A stretch of DNA of 64,000 nt from Legionella wadsworthii DSM 21896 = ATCC 33877 (GCF_000701265.1 NZ_JNIA01000023.1:186001-250000); one strand, 5' to 3'; shown: positions 38,899 through 49,839, numbered from the stretch's first letter. Notes: generated by a model from the sequence alone, not told the origin. Made by a program: numbers and translations.

Positions 38899-38912
38899 TC
38901 GGCGATGTAACG

Positions 38913-39938
38913 TTGCTGACCCTAAAAGAACTCGCAGATCATCTAGGTGGCGTGTGGCATGGAAATGCCAAACACGCCATTTTTAGTTATGCTTCCCTGA
39001 GCCGTGCAACTTCAGTGGATGTCGCTTATTATGATAATTCTGCATTGCGCGAGGCCTTAGAAACATCTGCAGCAGGTGCGGTAATCCTTAAAGAAGAGCA
39101 TCAAACCCTGTTTCCAGGAAACTGCATTGTAGTATCGCAGCCTATAGAAGCCATGAGACAGGCAGCCCGACTTTTATCTGTTCCTAATCACCAAAGCCGT
39201 GGCATTCATTCTACCGCTGTAGTTCATGAATCTGCCCTGTTAGGACACAATATATCAATAGGTGCCTTTAGTGTCATTCATGACAATGTACATATTGCAG
39301 ATGGGGTTACAATAGGCGCCAATACAGTCATTGAATCTTCTGTGAGAATTCATAAAAATACACAAATTGAAAACAATGTGGTCATTCATTCCGGATGCCG
39401 TTTAGGTAGTCATGTTCTTATCCATTCAGGGTGTGTTATTGGTGCGTCTCCTTTCAATTATTTAAAAGATCATGGCCAATGGCACCCAGGCTATAACGCA
39501 GGTGCGGTGATTATTGAAAACAGGGTGCAGATAGGTGCAAATACTGTCATAGATAGAGGCTCTTTGAGTGATACTTATTTGGGGGAAGGGGTTTGTATTG
39601 ATAATCTGGTACAGATTGCGCACGATGTACTGGTAGGGAAAAACACAATTATAGCGGGTTGCGCCGCTGTAGGCGCTTATGTCCAGATTGGTGCGGATTG
39701 TATTATTGGCGGTGCAAGTTGTATCGCAGCCCATGTGCATATTGCAGATGATATCGTCATTACTGGTATGTCGACAGTAAGTAAATCTTTGGCCAAATCC
39801 GGTATTTACTCATCAGGAACGCTGGTACATGAACATCGTCGTTGGCGTCGAAATGCGGCACGATTTCGACGATTAGATGATTATATCATCAGGTTAGGTG
39901 CCTTAGAGAAGAAGGTAAGCAATAGGGGTGAAGAATAA
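38913..39938 (+). CDS. lpxD: UDP-3-O-acylglucosamine N-acyltransferase LpxD
   Basis: Third step of lipid A synthesis: adds the N-linked hydroxyacyl chain to UDP-3-O-acyl-glucosamine. 341 aa. An N-terminal uridine-binding domain (LTLKELADHLGG) is followed by left-handed beta-helix hexapeptide repeats from about residue 105 (IGANTVIESSVRIHKNT) and a C-terminal helix. HDVLVGKNTIIAGCAAVGAYV contains the catalytic-His region. The start is a TTG, the only one that keeps the conserved N-terminus. Confidence 0.96.
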   Translation: MLTLKELADHLGGVWHGNAKHAIFSYASLSRATSVDVAYYDNSALREALETSAAGAVILKEEHQTLFPGNCIVVSQPIEAMRQAARLLSVPNHQSRGIHSTAVVHESALLGHNISIGAFSVIHDNVHIADGVTIGANTVIESSVRIHKNTQIENNVVIHSGCRLGSHVLIHSGCVIGASPFNYLKDHGQWHPGYNAGAVIIENRVQIGANTVIDRGSLSDTYLGEGVCIDNLVQIAHDVLVGKNTIIAGCAAVGAYVQIGADCIIGGASCIAAHVHIADDIVITGMSTVSKSLAKSGIYSSGTLVHEHRRWRRNAARFRRLDDYIIRLGALEKKVSNRGEE

Positions 39939-40046
39939 GTTTTTTAATTAATAATTGATTTAAACCTGCTAAATCAGGATAATATTTTTTCCTTTGGGCC
40001 TTACGTTTGGACCACTAAGCATATTTATTTAAGCGAGAAATTACGT

Positions 40047-40499
40047 ATGAGTGAACCTGTAGACATAAAACAGATTTTTAGCATTTTGCCCCATCGTTAT
40101 CCCTTTCTTCTGGTAGATAGGGTTGTTGACTACATACCTTTTGAAAGTATCACAGCTATAAAAAATGTGTCCATAAACGAAAGTTTTTTTTCTGGCCATT
40201 TTCCAGAAAATCCCATTATGCCTGGGGTTTTAATGCTGGAAGCACTAGCTCAAACAAGTGGGCTTTTAGTAGGGCTTTCTCAAACTCCCGAAGAAAATGA
40301 GGGGATTTTGCATTTTTTTGCAGGCATTGATAATGCAAAATTTAAACATGTGGTCACTCCAGGAGATCAATTGCGCCTGGAAGTAAAACTAATCGCAAAA
40401 AAAAGAGAATTTTGGCGTGTACATGGCGAAGCTTATGTAGGTGATAAATTGGCTTGTACTGCGGATTTATTAAGTGCTGCAAAGGAAATTCAAAAGTGA
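40047..40499 (+). CDS. fabZ: 3-hydroxyacyl-ACP dehydratase FabZ
   Basis: Hot-dog fold dehydratase of fatty-acid elongation, 150 aa. Motifs: IFSILPHRYPFLLVDRVVDY, FFSGHFPENPIMPGVLMLEALAQ with the catalytic His and Glu, and FAGIDNAKFKHVVTPGDQL. Present in the lpxD-fabZ-lpxA cluster, where it competes with lipid A synthesis for hydroxyacyl-ACP. Its stop overlaps the lpxA start. Confidence 0.97.
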   Translation: MSEPVDIKQIFSILPHRYPFLLVDRVVDYIPFESITAIKNVSINESFFSGHFPENPIMPGVLMLEALAQTSGLLVGLSQTPEENEGILHFFAGIDNAKFKHVVTPGDQLRLEVKLIAKKREFWRVHGEAYVGDKLACTADLLSAAKEIQK

Positions 40500-41266
40500 T
40501 AGATGAACGAGCAATAATTCACCCCAGTGCGAAACTCGCAAAAGGGGTATCAGTAGGTCCTGGGGCTGTGATTGGTGCAGATGTAGAAATAGGTGAAAAT
40601 ACCTGGGTAGGTCCTTATGCAGTAATTGAGGGGCCCACGGTGATAGGAAAAAATAATAAAATTTTTCAATTCGCTTCCGTAGGTGATGAACCACAAGATA
40701 TTACTTACAAAGGTGAATATACACGGTTAGAAATAGGCGACGAAAACATCATTCGTGAATATTGTATGATTAGTCGTGGTACGGCTAAAGGAAGTGGTGT
40801 TACCCGCATCGGCAATAAAAATTTTTTTATGGCTTATTCTCATGTTGGGCATGATTGCGTGATTGGGAATCAAATTATTTTGGTGAGCTATGCAGCATTA
40901 TCGGGCCATGTCACCGTCGGTGATTATGCAAATATCGGTGGGTATGCGGCAGTTCACCAATTCTGCCATGTAGGTGCCTACGCTTTTATTGCTAGAGCCT
41001 CTTATGTCGCTAAAGATGTCCTTCCTTATCTTATGATATCTGGAGATACAACCTCTGCCTGCGGTATTAATACCGTTGGTTTACGTAGGCGGGGATTTTC
41101 TTCAGAGGCGATTGATAACTTAAGACGTGCTTATAAAATAATTTTCCGCAAAGGATTAACTGTACAACAAGCTGTTGCCGAGTTGGAATTGATGCAAAAG
41201 GAATGCCCTGAGGTTGTTTTAATGATTGATGCATTAAACCAATCTACCCGGGGAATAGTTAGATAA
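40496..41266 (+). CDS. lpxA: UDP-N-acetylglucosamine acyltransferase LpxA
   Basis: First step of lipid A synthesis. 256 aa left-handed beta-helix protein. The start is the GTG at 40496, overlapping the fabZ stop by 4 bases with AAGGA about 9 bases upstream; the ATG at 40454 would add 14 residues within fabZ. The N-terminus IDERAIIHPSAKLAKGVSVG starts the hexad repeats. MAYSHVGHDCVIGN holds the catalytic His. GLRRRGFSSEAIDNLRRAYK is the conserved C-terminal helix. Confidence 0.97.
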   Translation: MIDERAIIHPSAKLAKGVSVGPGAVIGADVEIGENTWVGPYAVIEGPTVIGKNNKIFQFASVGDEPQDITYKGEYTRLEIGDENIIREYCMISRGTAKGSGVTRIGNKNFFMAYSHVGHDCVIGNQIILVSYAALSGHVTVGDYANIGGYAAVHQFCHVGAYAFIARASYVAKDVLPYLMISGDTTSACGINTVGLRRRGFSSEAIDNLRRAYKIIFRKGLTVQQAVAELELMQKECPEVVLMIDALNQSTRGIVR

Positions 41267-41286
41267 ATTAAAATAAATTAGAGTGA

Positions 41287-42570
<1,284 letters not shown>

Positions 42571-42577
42571 ACTAACA

Positions 42578-42613
42578 CTGTAACCACTGTGCCAGTAGCC
42601 ATTTGGTTACAGT
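42578..42613 (+). terminator. Inverted repeat after serS
   Basis: ACTGTAACCA (42578-42587) and TGGTTACAGT (42604-42613) form a perfect 10-bp stem with a 16-base loop just past serS. There is no strong T-run, so the terminator role is tentative. Confidence 0.45.
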
Positions 42614-42649
42614 TAAATAACACCTCAGCAAATGCGATGCACCTGCATT

Positions 42650-43347
42650 CTAGAACTTAACAGGCGGAAGGTTTCCACTAAACATTAAACTTTGCTTCTG
42701 ATCCACTTCCACTTTTTTTCGAGATATCTTCCCTGCTGAAAAGAAAGTAAGACGGGGTATTATCAATGGTTCTGCAATAAATTGCCGATTTGGATAAATT
42801 TTTGTGTTGTAACCTATTTTTTGGGGTCGCGGCAATTTCCTATGGGACAATTTAGGTATTTCATTTGGGGATCTTGATGAGAAAAGATGATGTTCCCGTA
42901 TTTTTGATTGATTTCCCTTAGAAAAAATAAGGTATTTTGTTTGGAAAAAGCAAAATCATACCTTCTTCTCATTCTATTTTTAATTCTTCTCTTTTTATAC
43001 CTTCGAATTGTATAAGCTTTAAAAGCGTTGGCACGATAAAAATTACATGTCAATAAAGGAGACTTCCACAGTCTGTTTAGGATTCTAAACTGTTTGGTTA
43101 CCATTAAAAAAAGAAGGAAATTTTGTTTATGGATGTATTTGAGATCACGTTTCATTTGTTCATTTTGATTCATGACATCCGTTTTATTGAGTGTGGCATT
43201 TATTCTCCTGAGCCAAGCAAAAAAAGAGATAAGCAGAGGATGGCTAGCCTCACATCTCTCTGGATGGTTGGAAAAAAATTTAGGTGAATAGGTGGTTTTT
43301 TTTTTAAAATTAACATCCAATGTCCATTGAAGGTTATCCATATCCAT
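42650..43347 (-). pseudogene. Hypothetical gene interrupted by a one-base frameshift
   Basis: Not recognised. Reading from the ATG at 43347 (AGGA just upstream) gives a Lys/Arg/Asn-rich protein that stops at 42814. If one A is added to the A6 run at about 42816-42821 (in CCCCAAAAAATAGG), the frame continues through IGYNTKIYPNRQF and ends at 42650, for about 232 aa. The composition (NFYRANAFKAYTIRRYKKRR) is basic and non-membrane. The extension and ribosome-binding site suggest it was, or is, a real gene. It lies in a low-density accessory stretch after serS. Confidence 0.5.
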
Positions 43348-44105
43348 CAATTCCTGCGCGTCCAAGTTTTAAAAGTATAGTAGTTTTTGTAAAATGTGCA
43401 TTTAAATTGGGCTCATTGTTTTTTAAATGACTTTCAAGGGGTTGCATGAATTTTTTGACACCATGACGGATTGTTTTTATGATGGGTTTTATTTTTATGC
43501 CAAAGGATATGCTTACTTCTGACTTTGATTTGCTTCTTAAACTGAATGAATATTTATGGCATTGGTTTGGTTGCCCTAAGCATAGAGTGTTTGCTCAAGT
43601 AACCCACGATTTATTAGCGAAAGCCGTCAATTACAACAAGGGGTAGCTATTATTTTACCTCTAATGGTTTCCTTTTTTTTAATGGATACACGCTCACCAA
43701 AATGGGGACATTTAGCTCTCTTGTTTCCATTCAGCAATCTGTCTGACGAATCCAGAATACGCTCACATTATCGTCGAGAAAACTGCGGTACTGGAAACCT
43801 GTCAAAGTAATCTTACTCTGACAGGTTTATATTGAGAAAATTATTTAGATGAATTTTGGCGAATGTACTATTTAAATTATGCATATTTCTCAAGGTATCG
43901 CTTTATCTTTTGGTATTTTGCAAGTGATTCCTGATTCTTGGCAGATATTAGAAATAAATAAATATGATTTTTTAAAAGGTTCGAGGATAGCATATACAAA
44001 CCAGAATAAAACCAAGATAAAAAGTGAATTACCTCTTCTTTAGAGGAAAATAGCCGAGCGTTTGATGACCTAAATGCAATTTGAAATAGCGAAAGGAATG
44101 CACCA
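43348..44105. other. Gene-poor region with small open frames
   Basis: About 750 bases without a confident gene. Three short plus-strand frames are present: 43479-43646 (55 aa, includes KLNEYLWHWFGCPKHRVF), about 43661-43810, and 43879-44043 (54 aa). None has a clear ribosome-binding site or a domain I know; they may be remnants. A perfect 10-bp hairpin, AAACCTGTCA (43795-43804) / TGACAGGTTT (43819-43828), lies in the middle. Confidence 0.4.
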
Positions 44106-45695
44106 TTGAAAAAATTTTTTTATTATTTATTCACTGTTTTATTTACCCTTATCCATTTTAAAGTGACAGGGTTTGCTGCATGTACCCTCTTCAATTCATC
44201 GGGTCAAATGATAAACGCAAACCATGATTTTTTAGCAATGTTACTTGCATCCAATCCATGTCCCGCCAATGTTTTTGAATTTCGGCAAATGATTAAAAAC
44301 TCGAAATTAGGATTGAAAACGACCATGGTAGCAAACCGAGGTTTTCACAATCCTAATCAAGGAAGTTTTAGTTTGTTTGAAATGGTGTTCGGGGAATTTA
44401 AAACATTGGATAATCAACTAAGCATTAACCCGGGTGATGTTTTCTTTGGACATTTTACATCAATCAATACAGAGGGTGATTTGATCGCAGATCAAAACAA
44501 AGAATTAAACTCCCTTATGATTGAGGCCTTGGCTTGGGATCACCGAAAAGAAGTTTTTAATTTCTATGAATTGCGTGGGACTGGTTCTGGTAGCCAATGG
44601 TTTTATCGAGGAGATTCCCATGATATTGTAGCGGATAATGAATTGCTTCATCGACAGAAAGACCCCAATAACCCTAAATTCGGGAGTAGACTTCGTTGCT
44701 CTGGCTGCCATGGAGCCGGTGGTCCGATTATGAAAGAGTTGGATACTCCTCATAATGATTGGTGGGAACCCAATAGAGGTTTGGATTTTGGAGGACGAAA
44801 ACCGAATCTTGCTTTAAAGGAAATTATGCAAAATTTGGTTTCTTCGGAAGCTTTGGCTAAAAACGTTCTCATTGGAGTTAAAAAATTAGAACCAAGTAAG
44901 GCATTACATCAGATACAAACCCATTCTTTTCAAGAGTTAATTCGTCCTTTGTTTTGTCCTGTAGAACTCAACTTAATGTCTGATGTTTTTCCAAATGACT
45001 TAGTTCAATCTGAAATTAGTATTCCGGCTGAGTTTTTCGTTGATTCAAGATTTTTGAAAGCCGAAGAAAAGCAAACAATAAGCATTTCGCGAACATTTTA
45101 TCAAATGGCTTTAAATAATGTAGGCAGTTATTTTCCAGAAACCGCTTTGAATGATGCAGATCATGCCTGGCTTACCCCAGTTAAAGCGAAATCCGACCAA
45201 ATTGCAATCGATAATTTAATCCAAAGACGTCTAATAGATAAAAAATTTGTATTTGATGTTTTAGACGTAGATAGTACAAATCCCATCTTTTCTTATGAAC
45301 GTTGTGCCCTATTGAGATTTGTTCCGAATACTATTACTTCAGATTGGAAAGCATCCTTCATGAAAAATCTCGCTCAATCTCAGGATTCTGCTGCTAAAAA
45401 ACTTCTAAAAAACCTCAACTCACCGCAGCAAGATGCTGAGTTTTATAGGCAGAAAACTAGAAATTTTCTCCACCATTGTCAAGTGAGGGCACAAACGGAT
45501 GAATATGTTTTAAAACTATATCAATTACTAATGCAAAGAAGGGCCGAGGTACGTACCTCGGAAATTTCTAAGAATCCTCTGGGACAAATATTAGAGCCAG
45601 GATTTCGCATTATTTTTCCAGAAAGCATGGGAATGCCTCCTTCAGAGCCGTTGAAGCTGGACACAAATTGTGAATTCGTTGAGGAGAAAGGGTAA
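44106..45695 (+). CDS. Exported protein with one c-type heme motif
   Basis: 529 aa from a TTG at 44106 with AAAGGA about 9 bases upstream; an ATG nearby closes at once. The N-terminal segment (1-25, ending TGFAA) is a signal peptide. A single heme-attachment motif CSGCH is at Cys198-Cys201-His202, within RLRCSGCHGAGGPIMKELD. The rest resembles no cytochrome I can name: it is an Asp/Asn-rich secreted protein with an N-terminal LFEMVFGEFKTL segment and a helical C-terminus. It may be a periplasmic electron-transfer or oxidase-type protein. It is convergent with a frameshifted outer-membrane gene, one base apart. Confidence 0.7.
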   Translation: MKKFFYYLFTVLFTLIHFKVTGFAACTLFNSSGQMINANHDFLAMLLASNPCPANVFEFRQMIKNSKLGLKTTMVANRGFHNPNQGSFSLFEMVFGEFKTLDNQLSINPGDVFFGHFTSINTEGDLIADQNKELNSLMIEALAWDHRKEVFNFYELRGTGSGSQWFYRGDSHDIVADNELLHRQKDPNNPKFGSRLRCSGCHGAGGPIMKELDTPHNDWWEPNRGLDFGGRKPNLALKEIMQNLVSSEALAKNVLIGVKKLEPSKALHQIQTHSFQELIRPLFCPVELNLMSDVFPNDLVQSEISIPAEFFVDSRFLKAEEKQTISISRTFYQMALNNVGSYFPETALNDADHAWLTPVKAKSDQIAIDNLIQRRLIDKKFVFDVLDVDSTNPIFSYERCALLRFVPNTITSDWKASFMKNLAQSQDSAAKKLLKNLNSPQQDAEFYRQKTRNFLHHCQVRAQTDEYVLKLYQLLMQRRAEVRTSEISKNPLGQILEPGFRIIFPESMGMPPSEPLKLDTNCEFVEEKG

Positions 45696-45696
45696 A

Positions 45697-46552
45697 TTAC
45701 TGATTTTTATGCGCTCCATTCACATTTGCGGAGGAGGCTTGTTGGTGCATCTTGTTCAAACTTGAGGAGGAGTCTTTACCAATACTCCAATAAAGTCCTA
45801 AATATCCTAGTAAATGCTCTTGACCGGCAATACTGTGGCCTACTGAAAATTGCAAGGCAAAATTCTTCGTGAAATTATAGATTCCCCCTGCGTTTAAAAT
45901 GAGAGAGGCTGCCCCATCAAAAGTCATAGCTTCTTCATAAAAAACCTCGCCACCCAATGTCAGATTGTCTTTCACTTCTTTTTGTAAGAGCAAATTGGCA
46001 TAAAAAAAAATGAAGCATACCTGGTGCTGAATTATAGACATAACCCCCTCCACCATAGGTTGTCCATTTTCCCCAGCTTTTTTGCGCCAAAATAGGAATT
46101 TTGAACCAAGGTATTCCATTTCCTAAGTTTTGATCGGCATTTCCAGTCGGGATCCAAAGAACAGGTGCAGTCCCTATTTGAGGCATTGTCTTTGTTTCTT
46201 CAATAAACTGGAATTTTACTCCCAACTGCATATCTCCAAATCCCTTGGAGAAGGGAGCTGCATCCGGTAAAGCCATTGCATAGGGCAATATGATATCGAG
46301 TTCTACTCTTTTAAAAATTCCGTAATTGACTTGTATGGTTGGAGCATAGAGATAAGGTTCTAAAAAAAGATCATTGTTTAAGTCCAATGCTGAAAAAAGA
46401 AAAAGTTCCCATTTTTTTTGTTCCAAAATTACAGGATCATCTGTAAGAAAGGGCGCTCCAGCCTGAGCTGATGGACCTATTAAAAATAAAATAAGGCCGA
46501 TAACCTGATGTTTCTTATTTTTAATATAGGAATTTTTAAGCAATAAGCGCAT
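45697..46552 (-). pseudogene. Outer-membrane protein of the phenol-degradation MetA-like family, frameshifted
   Basis: From 46552 the reading frame has a signal peptide (LFLIGPSAQAGAP) and the family opening PFLTDDPVILEQKKWELFLF, then runs through WIPTGNADQNLG to YVYNSAPGML and stops at 45935. A T9 run on the coding strand (46002-46010) breaks it: with T8 the frame continues through FFYANLLLQKEVKDNLTLGG to 45697, restoring about 284 aa and a normal barrel end. One extra T, real or an assembly error. The barrel family name is from memory; such proteins are generic channel-like barrels. Confidence 0.75.
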
Positions 46553-46819
46553 TAAATAATTCGTTCCGCTGCTTTTATTTTTATTACTTTTAATAGTAAC
46601 TATTAGGTTGAAAGTGTCAACTTAAATACTTTCTTCATCATTTCTCTTTGAGAATAATAATTAGAAGATTGATTTTGGAAAATATTGGGAATAAGGCCTA
46701 ATATAAATAACTATATATCTCCTATTTTATAAAAAATAAGTAATAAACTGATACAAGTAATTGAATATTTATTATAAAAAATTTTGCTTTATTTATAATA
46801 AAACATAAGGAAATTTTGC

Positions 46820-48220
46820 ATGGAAAAAGCAAATGTTTTCAATAATCAGATGATAATCATTGGATTTGGGTGTATTGGCCAGGCTTTATTACCCTTACTT
46901 ATGAACCAATTGAATATTCAACCTGCACAGATCACTATCATAACAGATGGCGAAGAATCCATGCACTTGGCTCAAGAATTCGGAGTCAATTTTCTTATTC
47001 AAAGAATTACCCGCAATAATTATATTGAAATTCTTGGGGGGCAAATTCAACCTGGGGATTTTGTTATCGATGTTTCAATTACTCTTTCCAGCTCTAACCT
47101 GTTGAATTTATGTGACCTGAAGGGGGCGATGTACATCAATGCTTCTACTGAACGATGGGGCGAAGAATTTATATTGGAAGATATGCCTCCAGACTCTCGC
47201 ACGAATTATCTTTTACGAGAAGAGATACTCAAATTAAAAGGTAAAACCTCTAAAACCGCTATTCTAACCCATGGTGCTAATCCTGGTTTGGTATCACATT
47301 TTGTCAAACAAGCTTTATTAAATATAGCCAAGGACAATCAGCTCGAAATTGATGTGCCTGAAACACGTACTGAATGGGCCCAATTGGCTTATTCACTGGA
47401 TATAAAAGCCATCCATGTTGCCGAACATGATACTCAAAATGCCTTGCCCTTTAAGACCGTGAATGAATTTGTTAATACTTGGTCTATCCAAGGATTTATT
47501 GAGGAGATAAGACAGCCTGTTGAGATTGGCTGGGGAAGCCATGAGCTTCATTTACCTGAGGGAGCGAAATCACACACAGTTGGACCAAAGTGTACCATTT
47601 ATCTTGAGCGTCCAAGCGCCAGTGTTAAAATCAGATCATGGACACCTAGTTTTGGGGCTTATCAGGGTTTTCTTATCACCCACCCAGAAACAACCTCCAT
47701 TACTCAATATTTAACTCTGACTAAAGATTCAGATGTAATTTATAGACCTACTGTACTCTATGCATATTGCCCATGCCCAGATGCAGTTCTTTCTGTTTAC
47801 GAACTTTGCGCAAGGGAATGGATTCCTCAAGAAAAAAGCCGTTTAATTGTTGAGGAAGTAAAGCAGGGGATGGATGAATTGGGTGTATTGTTGATGGGGA
47901 ATCGGAAAGGGGCTTATTGGTATGGTTCCACCTTATCTATTGAAGAAGCACGCACCTTAGCACCACATAATAATGCGACTAGTTTACAGGTTGTAGCAGG
48001 CCTGTTTGCTGGTATTGTTTGGGCATTGAGGCATCCAAACAAAGGCATTGTTGAACCTGAAGAGATGGATTTTGAACAAATTATGGAAGTGGCATTACCC
48101 TATCTTGGTCGAGTACAAGGATACTATACGGATTGGACTCCGCTACAAAATAGGGGGTGGTTGTATTCTGAAAAATTGAATCACAATGATCCTTGGCAAT
48201 TTACAAATATGCAGGCCTGA
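46820..48220 (+). CDS. hss: Homospermidine synthase
   Basis: NAD-dependent enzyme that joins two putrescines (or putrescine and spermidine) to homospermidine. 466 aa, saccharopine-dehydrogenase-like fold. The Rossmann motif MIIIGFGCIGQALLPLL, then NASTERWGEE, ILTHGANPGLVSHFVKQALL and the C-terminal YLGRVQGYYTDWTPLQNRGW match bacterial homospermidine synthases. The start has AAGGAAA upstream. Appears to be transcribed alone. Confidence 0.9.
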   Translation: MEKANVFNNQMIIIGFGCIGQALLPLLMNQLNIQPAQITIITDGEESMHLAQEFGVNFLIQRITRNNYIEILGGQIQPGDFVIDVSITLSSSNLLNLCDLKGAMYINASTERWGEEFILEDMPPDSRTNYLLREEILKLKGKTSKTAILTHGANPGLVSHFVKQALLNIAKDNQLEIDVPETRTEWAQLAYSLDIKAIHVAEHDTQNALPFKTVNEFVNTWSIQGFIEEIRQPVEIGWGSHELHLPEGAKSHTVGPKCTIYLERPSASVKIRSWTPSFGAYQGFLITHPETTSITQYLTLTKDSDVIYRPTVLYAYCPCPDAVLSVYELCAREWIPQEKSRLIVEEVKQGMDELGVLLMGNRKGAYWYGSTLSIEEARTLAPHNNATSLQVVAGLFAGIVWALRHPNKGIVEPEEMDFEQIMEVALPYLGRVQGYYTDWTPLQNRGWLYSEKLNHNDPWQFTNMQA

Positions 48221-48371
48221 ACTTATTAGGAAAATATTTGTGTAGAAAGTCTTGATAAAATTATAAGTTACTATCTCTTCTCTCTGGATTAATACCTCAA
48301 TTAATTGTAACCTTAATGCGATGTCCGATTGGCATTAATTTAATTTTTAAATGATTTAAATTAGGAAAAAT

Positions 48372-48686
48372 ATGGTTATATACGAAGTTAATTTAGCCAT
48401 TCAGGGAGAAATATACCCCCAGTTTCAATTGTGGTTAAAAAGCCATGTCAAAGAAATGCTCCAGATCCCAGGATTTATTCAAGCCAGTATTTTAAAACCC
48501 GAAAATGAAACAGCTGCTGATCAAGAAAAATTAACCGTTCAGTACCACGTGGAAAATAGGGAATTTTTAAATGTTTATTTTACTGAATTTGCAAGTAAGA
48601 TGCGTGAAGAAGGGATAAAGAATTTTAATGACAAGTTTTCTGCACAAAGAAGAATTTTTGAGGTTCAGAGCAATATTTTAAAATAA
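48372..48686 (+). CDS. DUF4286 family protein
   Basis: 104 aa small protein with the DUF4286 layout: VIYEVNLAIQGEIYPQFQLWL at the start, a central HVKEMLQIPGFIQASIL, then a strand LTVQYHVENREFLNVYF and a C-terminal helix. Dimeric alpha/beta-barrel (EthD-like) fold expected; no function known. TAGGAAA sits upstream of the ATG. Confidence 0.75.
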   Translation: MVIYEVNLAIQGEIYPQFQLWLKSHVKEMLQIPGFIQASILKPENETAADQEKLTVQYHVENREFLNVYFTEFASKMREEGIKNFNDKFSAQRRIFEVQSNILK

Positions 48687-48875
48687 AAAAGACACCTTTG
48701 TACTTTTTGAAACTCAAGAGTTCCGTTAAGTTATAAAAAGTAACATTGCCTGGAGTCGATGTAAAAATTTGCCTCTGGAGTATGTTTTCAGATAGCCTTT
48801 CAGCTTGCAGGAATGATTGTATCAAACTTGCAGGTATGATTTTATAAAGTCCTTCGGATTAATATAGGATATAGA

Positions 48876-49661
48876 ATGAGACAGATTATTAAATTGGGAT
48901 TTATATTAGGTTTGGTCGCAAGTCACAATGCTTTTAGTACCGACAGAGTCGAAGGGCTTTATTTTGGATTGCTGGCACAACTTAGCCATCCCTCAAGTCA
49001 AGATTTAAATTTTACCATTAATGGGATCACCTCATTGGGAACAATACAATTGCAACCAATAGGGGGAGGGATGGGTGCTTCACTGGGCTGGCGAATACGA
49101 AATTTTCGAGTAGAAGCTGAAACCCTTTTTAATTTTAATAATTATGGATCCATGCAGGTGGGTTCTTGTAAACTCATAAGTCCACAAGTATTAGGTCCTG
49201 AAGGAGTATGCGATCCATTTTTTGTGGAAACAGGTTTAGGCTTTAAAGGATATACTATAGGGGCTTATGAATTTATAAATGGTTTCTATGATTTTATATC
49301 CTCGGATCCTGATAAGAATTTTTTCCCCTATATCGGCGTAGGTATCGGTGGCGCCTATCTGTCTAACACTGCTATATTCCATAGTAACAGCCAATGTATT
49401 TCTTTAAATACTTGCTCTCCAATCATCGACAATGCAAATTTCAGTTCCTCAAGCACTGGTTTCGCAGCACAAGGAATTCTTGGCTTTAATTATTTTCTTG
49501 ATGATTTTACGAGTATTGGCCTCGATGTACGCTATTCTTCAACATTTAATTTCAACAAGAATAATAATACTACGACGACTACTTCAAATAATTCTGCAAG
49601 TAATTTTGGGATAGCTACCATCAATCTGACTGGAAATTTCGCGCTCGCCAAGGCTGATTGA
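48876..49661 (+). CDS. Outer-membrane beta-barrel protein (porin/adhesin-like)
   Basis: 261 aa. A signal peptide (about 1-21, LVASHNAFSTDRVE) is followed by strands with alternating small and hydrophobic residues (GLYFGLLAQL, GASLGWRIRNFRVEAE, FFPYIGVGIGGAYL, FLDDFTSIGLDVRYSS) and a terminal INLTGNFALAKAD. The layout is that of P44/Msp2-type or OmpA-like barrels. An Asn/Thr-rich low-complexity loop (NNNTTTTTSNN) near residues 231-240 may be a surface loop. Followed by a strong hairpin. Confidence 0.78.
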   Translation: MRQIIKLGFILGLVASHNAFSTDRVEGLYFGLLAQLSHPSSQDLNFTINGITSLGTIQLQPIGGGMGASLGWRIRNFRVEAETLFNFNNYGSMQVGSCKLISPQVLGPEGVCDPFFVETGLGFKGYTIGAYEFINGFYDFISSDPDKNFFPYIGVGIGGAYLSNTAIFHSNSQCISLNTCSPIIDNANFSSSSTGFAAQGILGFNYFLDDFTSIGLDVRYSSTFNFNKNNNTTTTTSNNSASNFGIATINLTGNFALAKAD

Positions 49662-49685
49662 TTTTAAAGGTACTCAAAAAATTTC

Positions 49686-49705
49686 GGCCGCGCCCTGGCG
49701 CGGTC
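49686..49705 (+). terminator. Terminator after the barrel gene
   Basis: GC-rich hairpin GGCCGCGCC CT GGCGCGGTC (stem about 9 bp including one wobble pair, 2-base loop) then TTTGT, 24 bases past the stop. Confidence 0.7.
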
Positions 49706-49839
49706 TTTGTCGCAGTAGTTTAATTAAAAGATTTCATAGAACTGATTCCTAGCAAATCACTTACTGGATATTTCAAAATAAGTTAATTTGATTCTATAGT
49801 TTAATATAAATTACTTATGTTTTCTTTTAGGGAAAGATT

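Noticed and set aside
40454-40495. ATG extension of lpxA
   Set aside because: It lies entirely inside fabZ; GTG at 40496 has a ribosome-binding site and gives the standard length.
43879-44043. 54-residue plus-strand frame starting MHISQGIALSF
   Set aside because: No Shine-Dalgarno and no similarity I recognise; listed within the gene-poor region.
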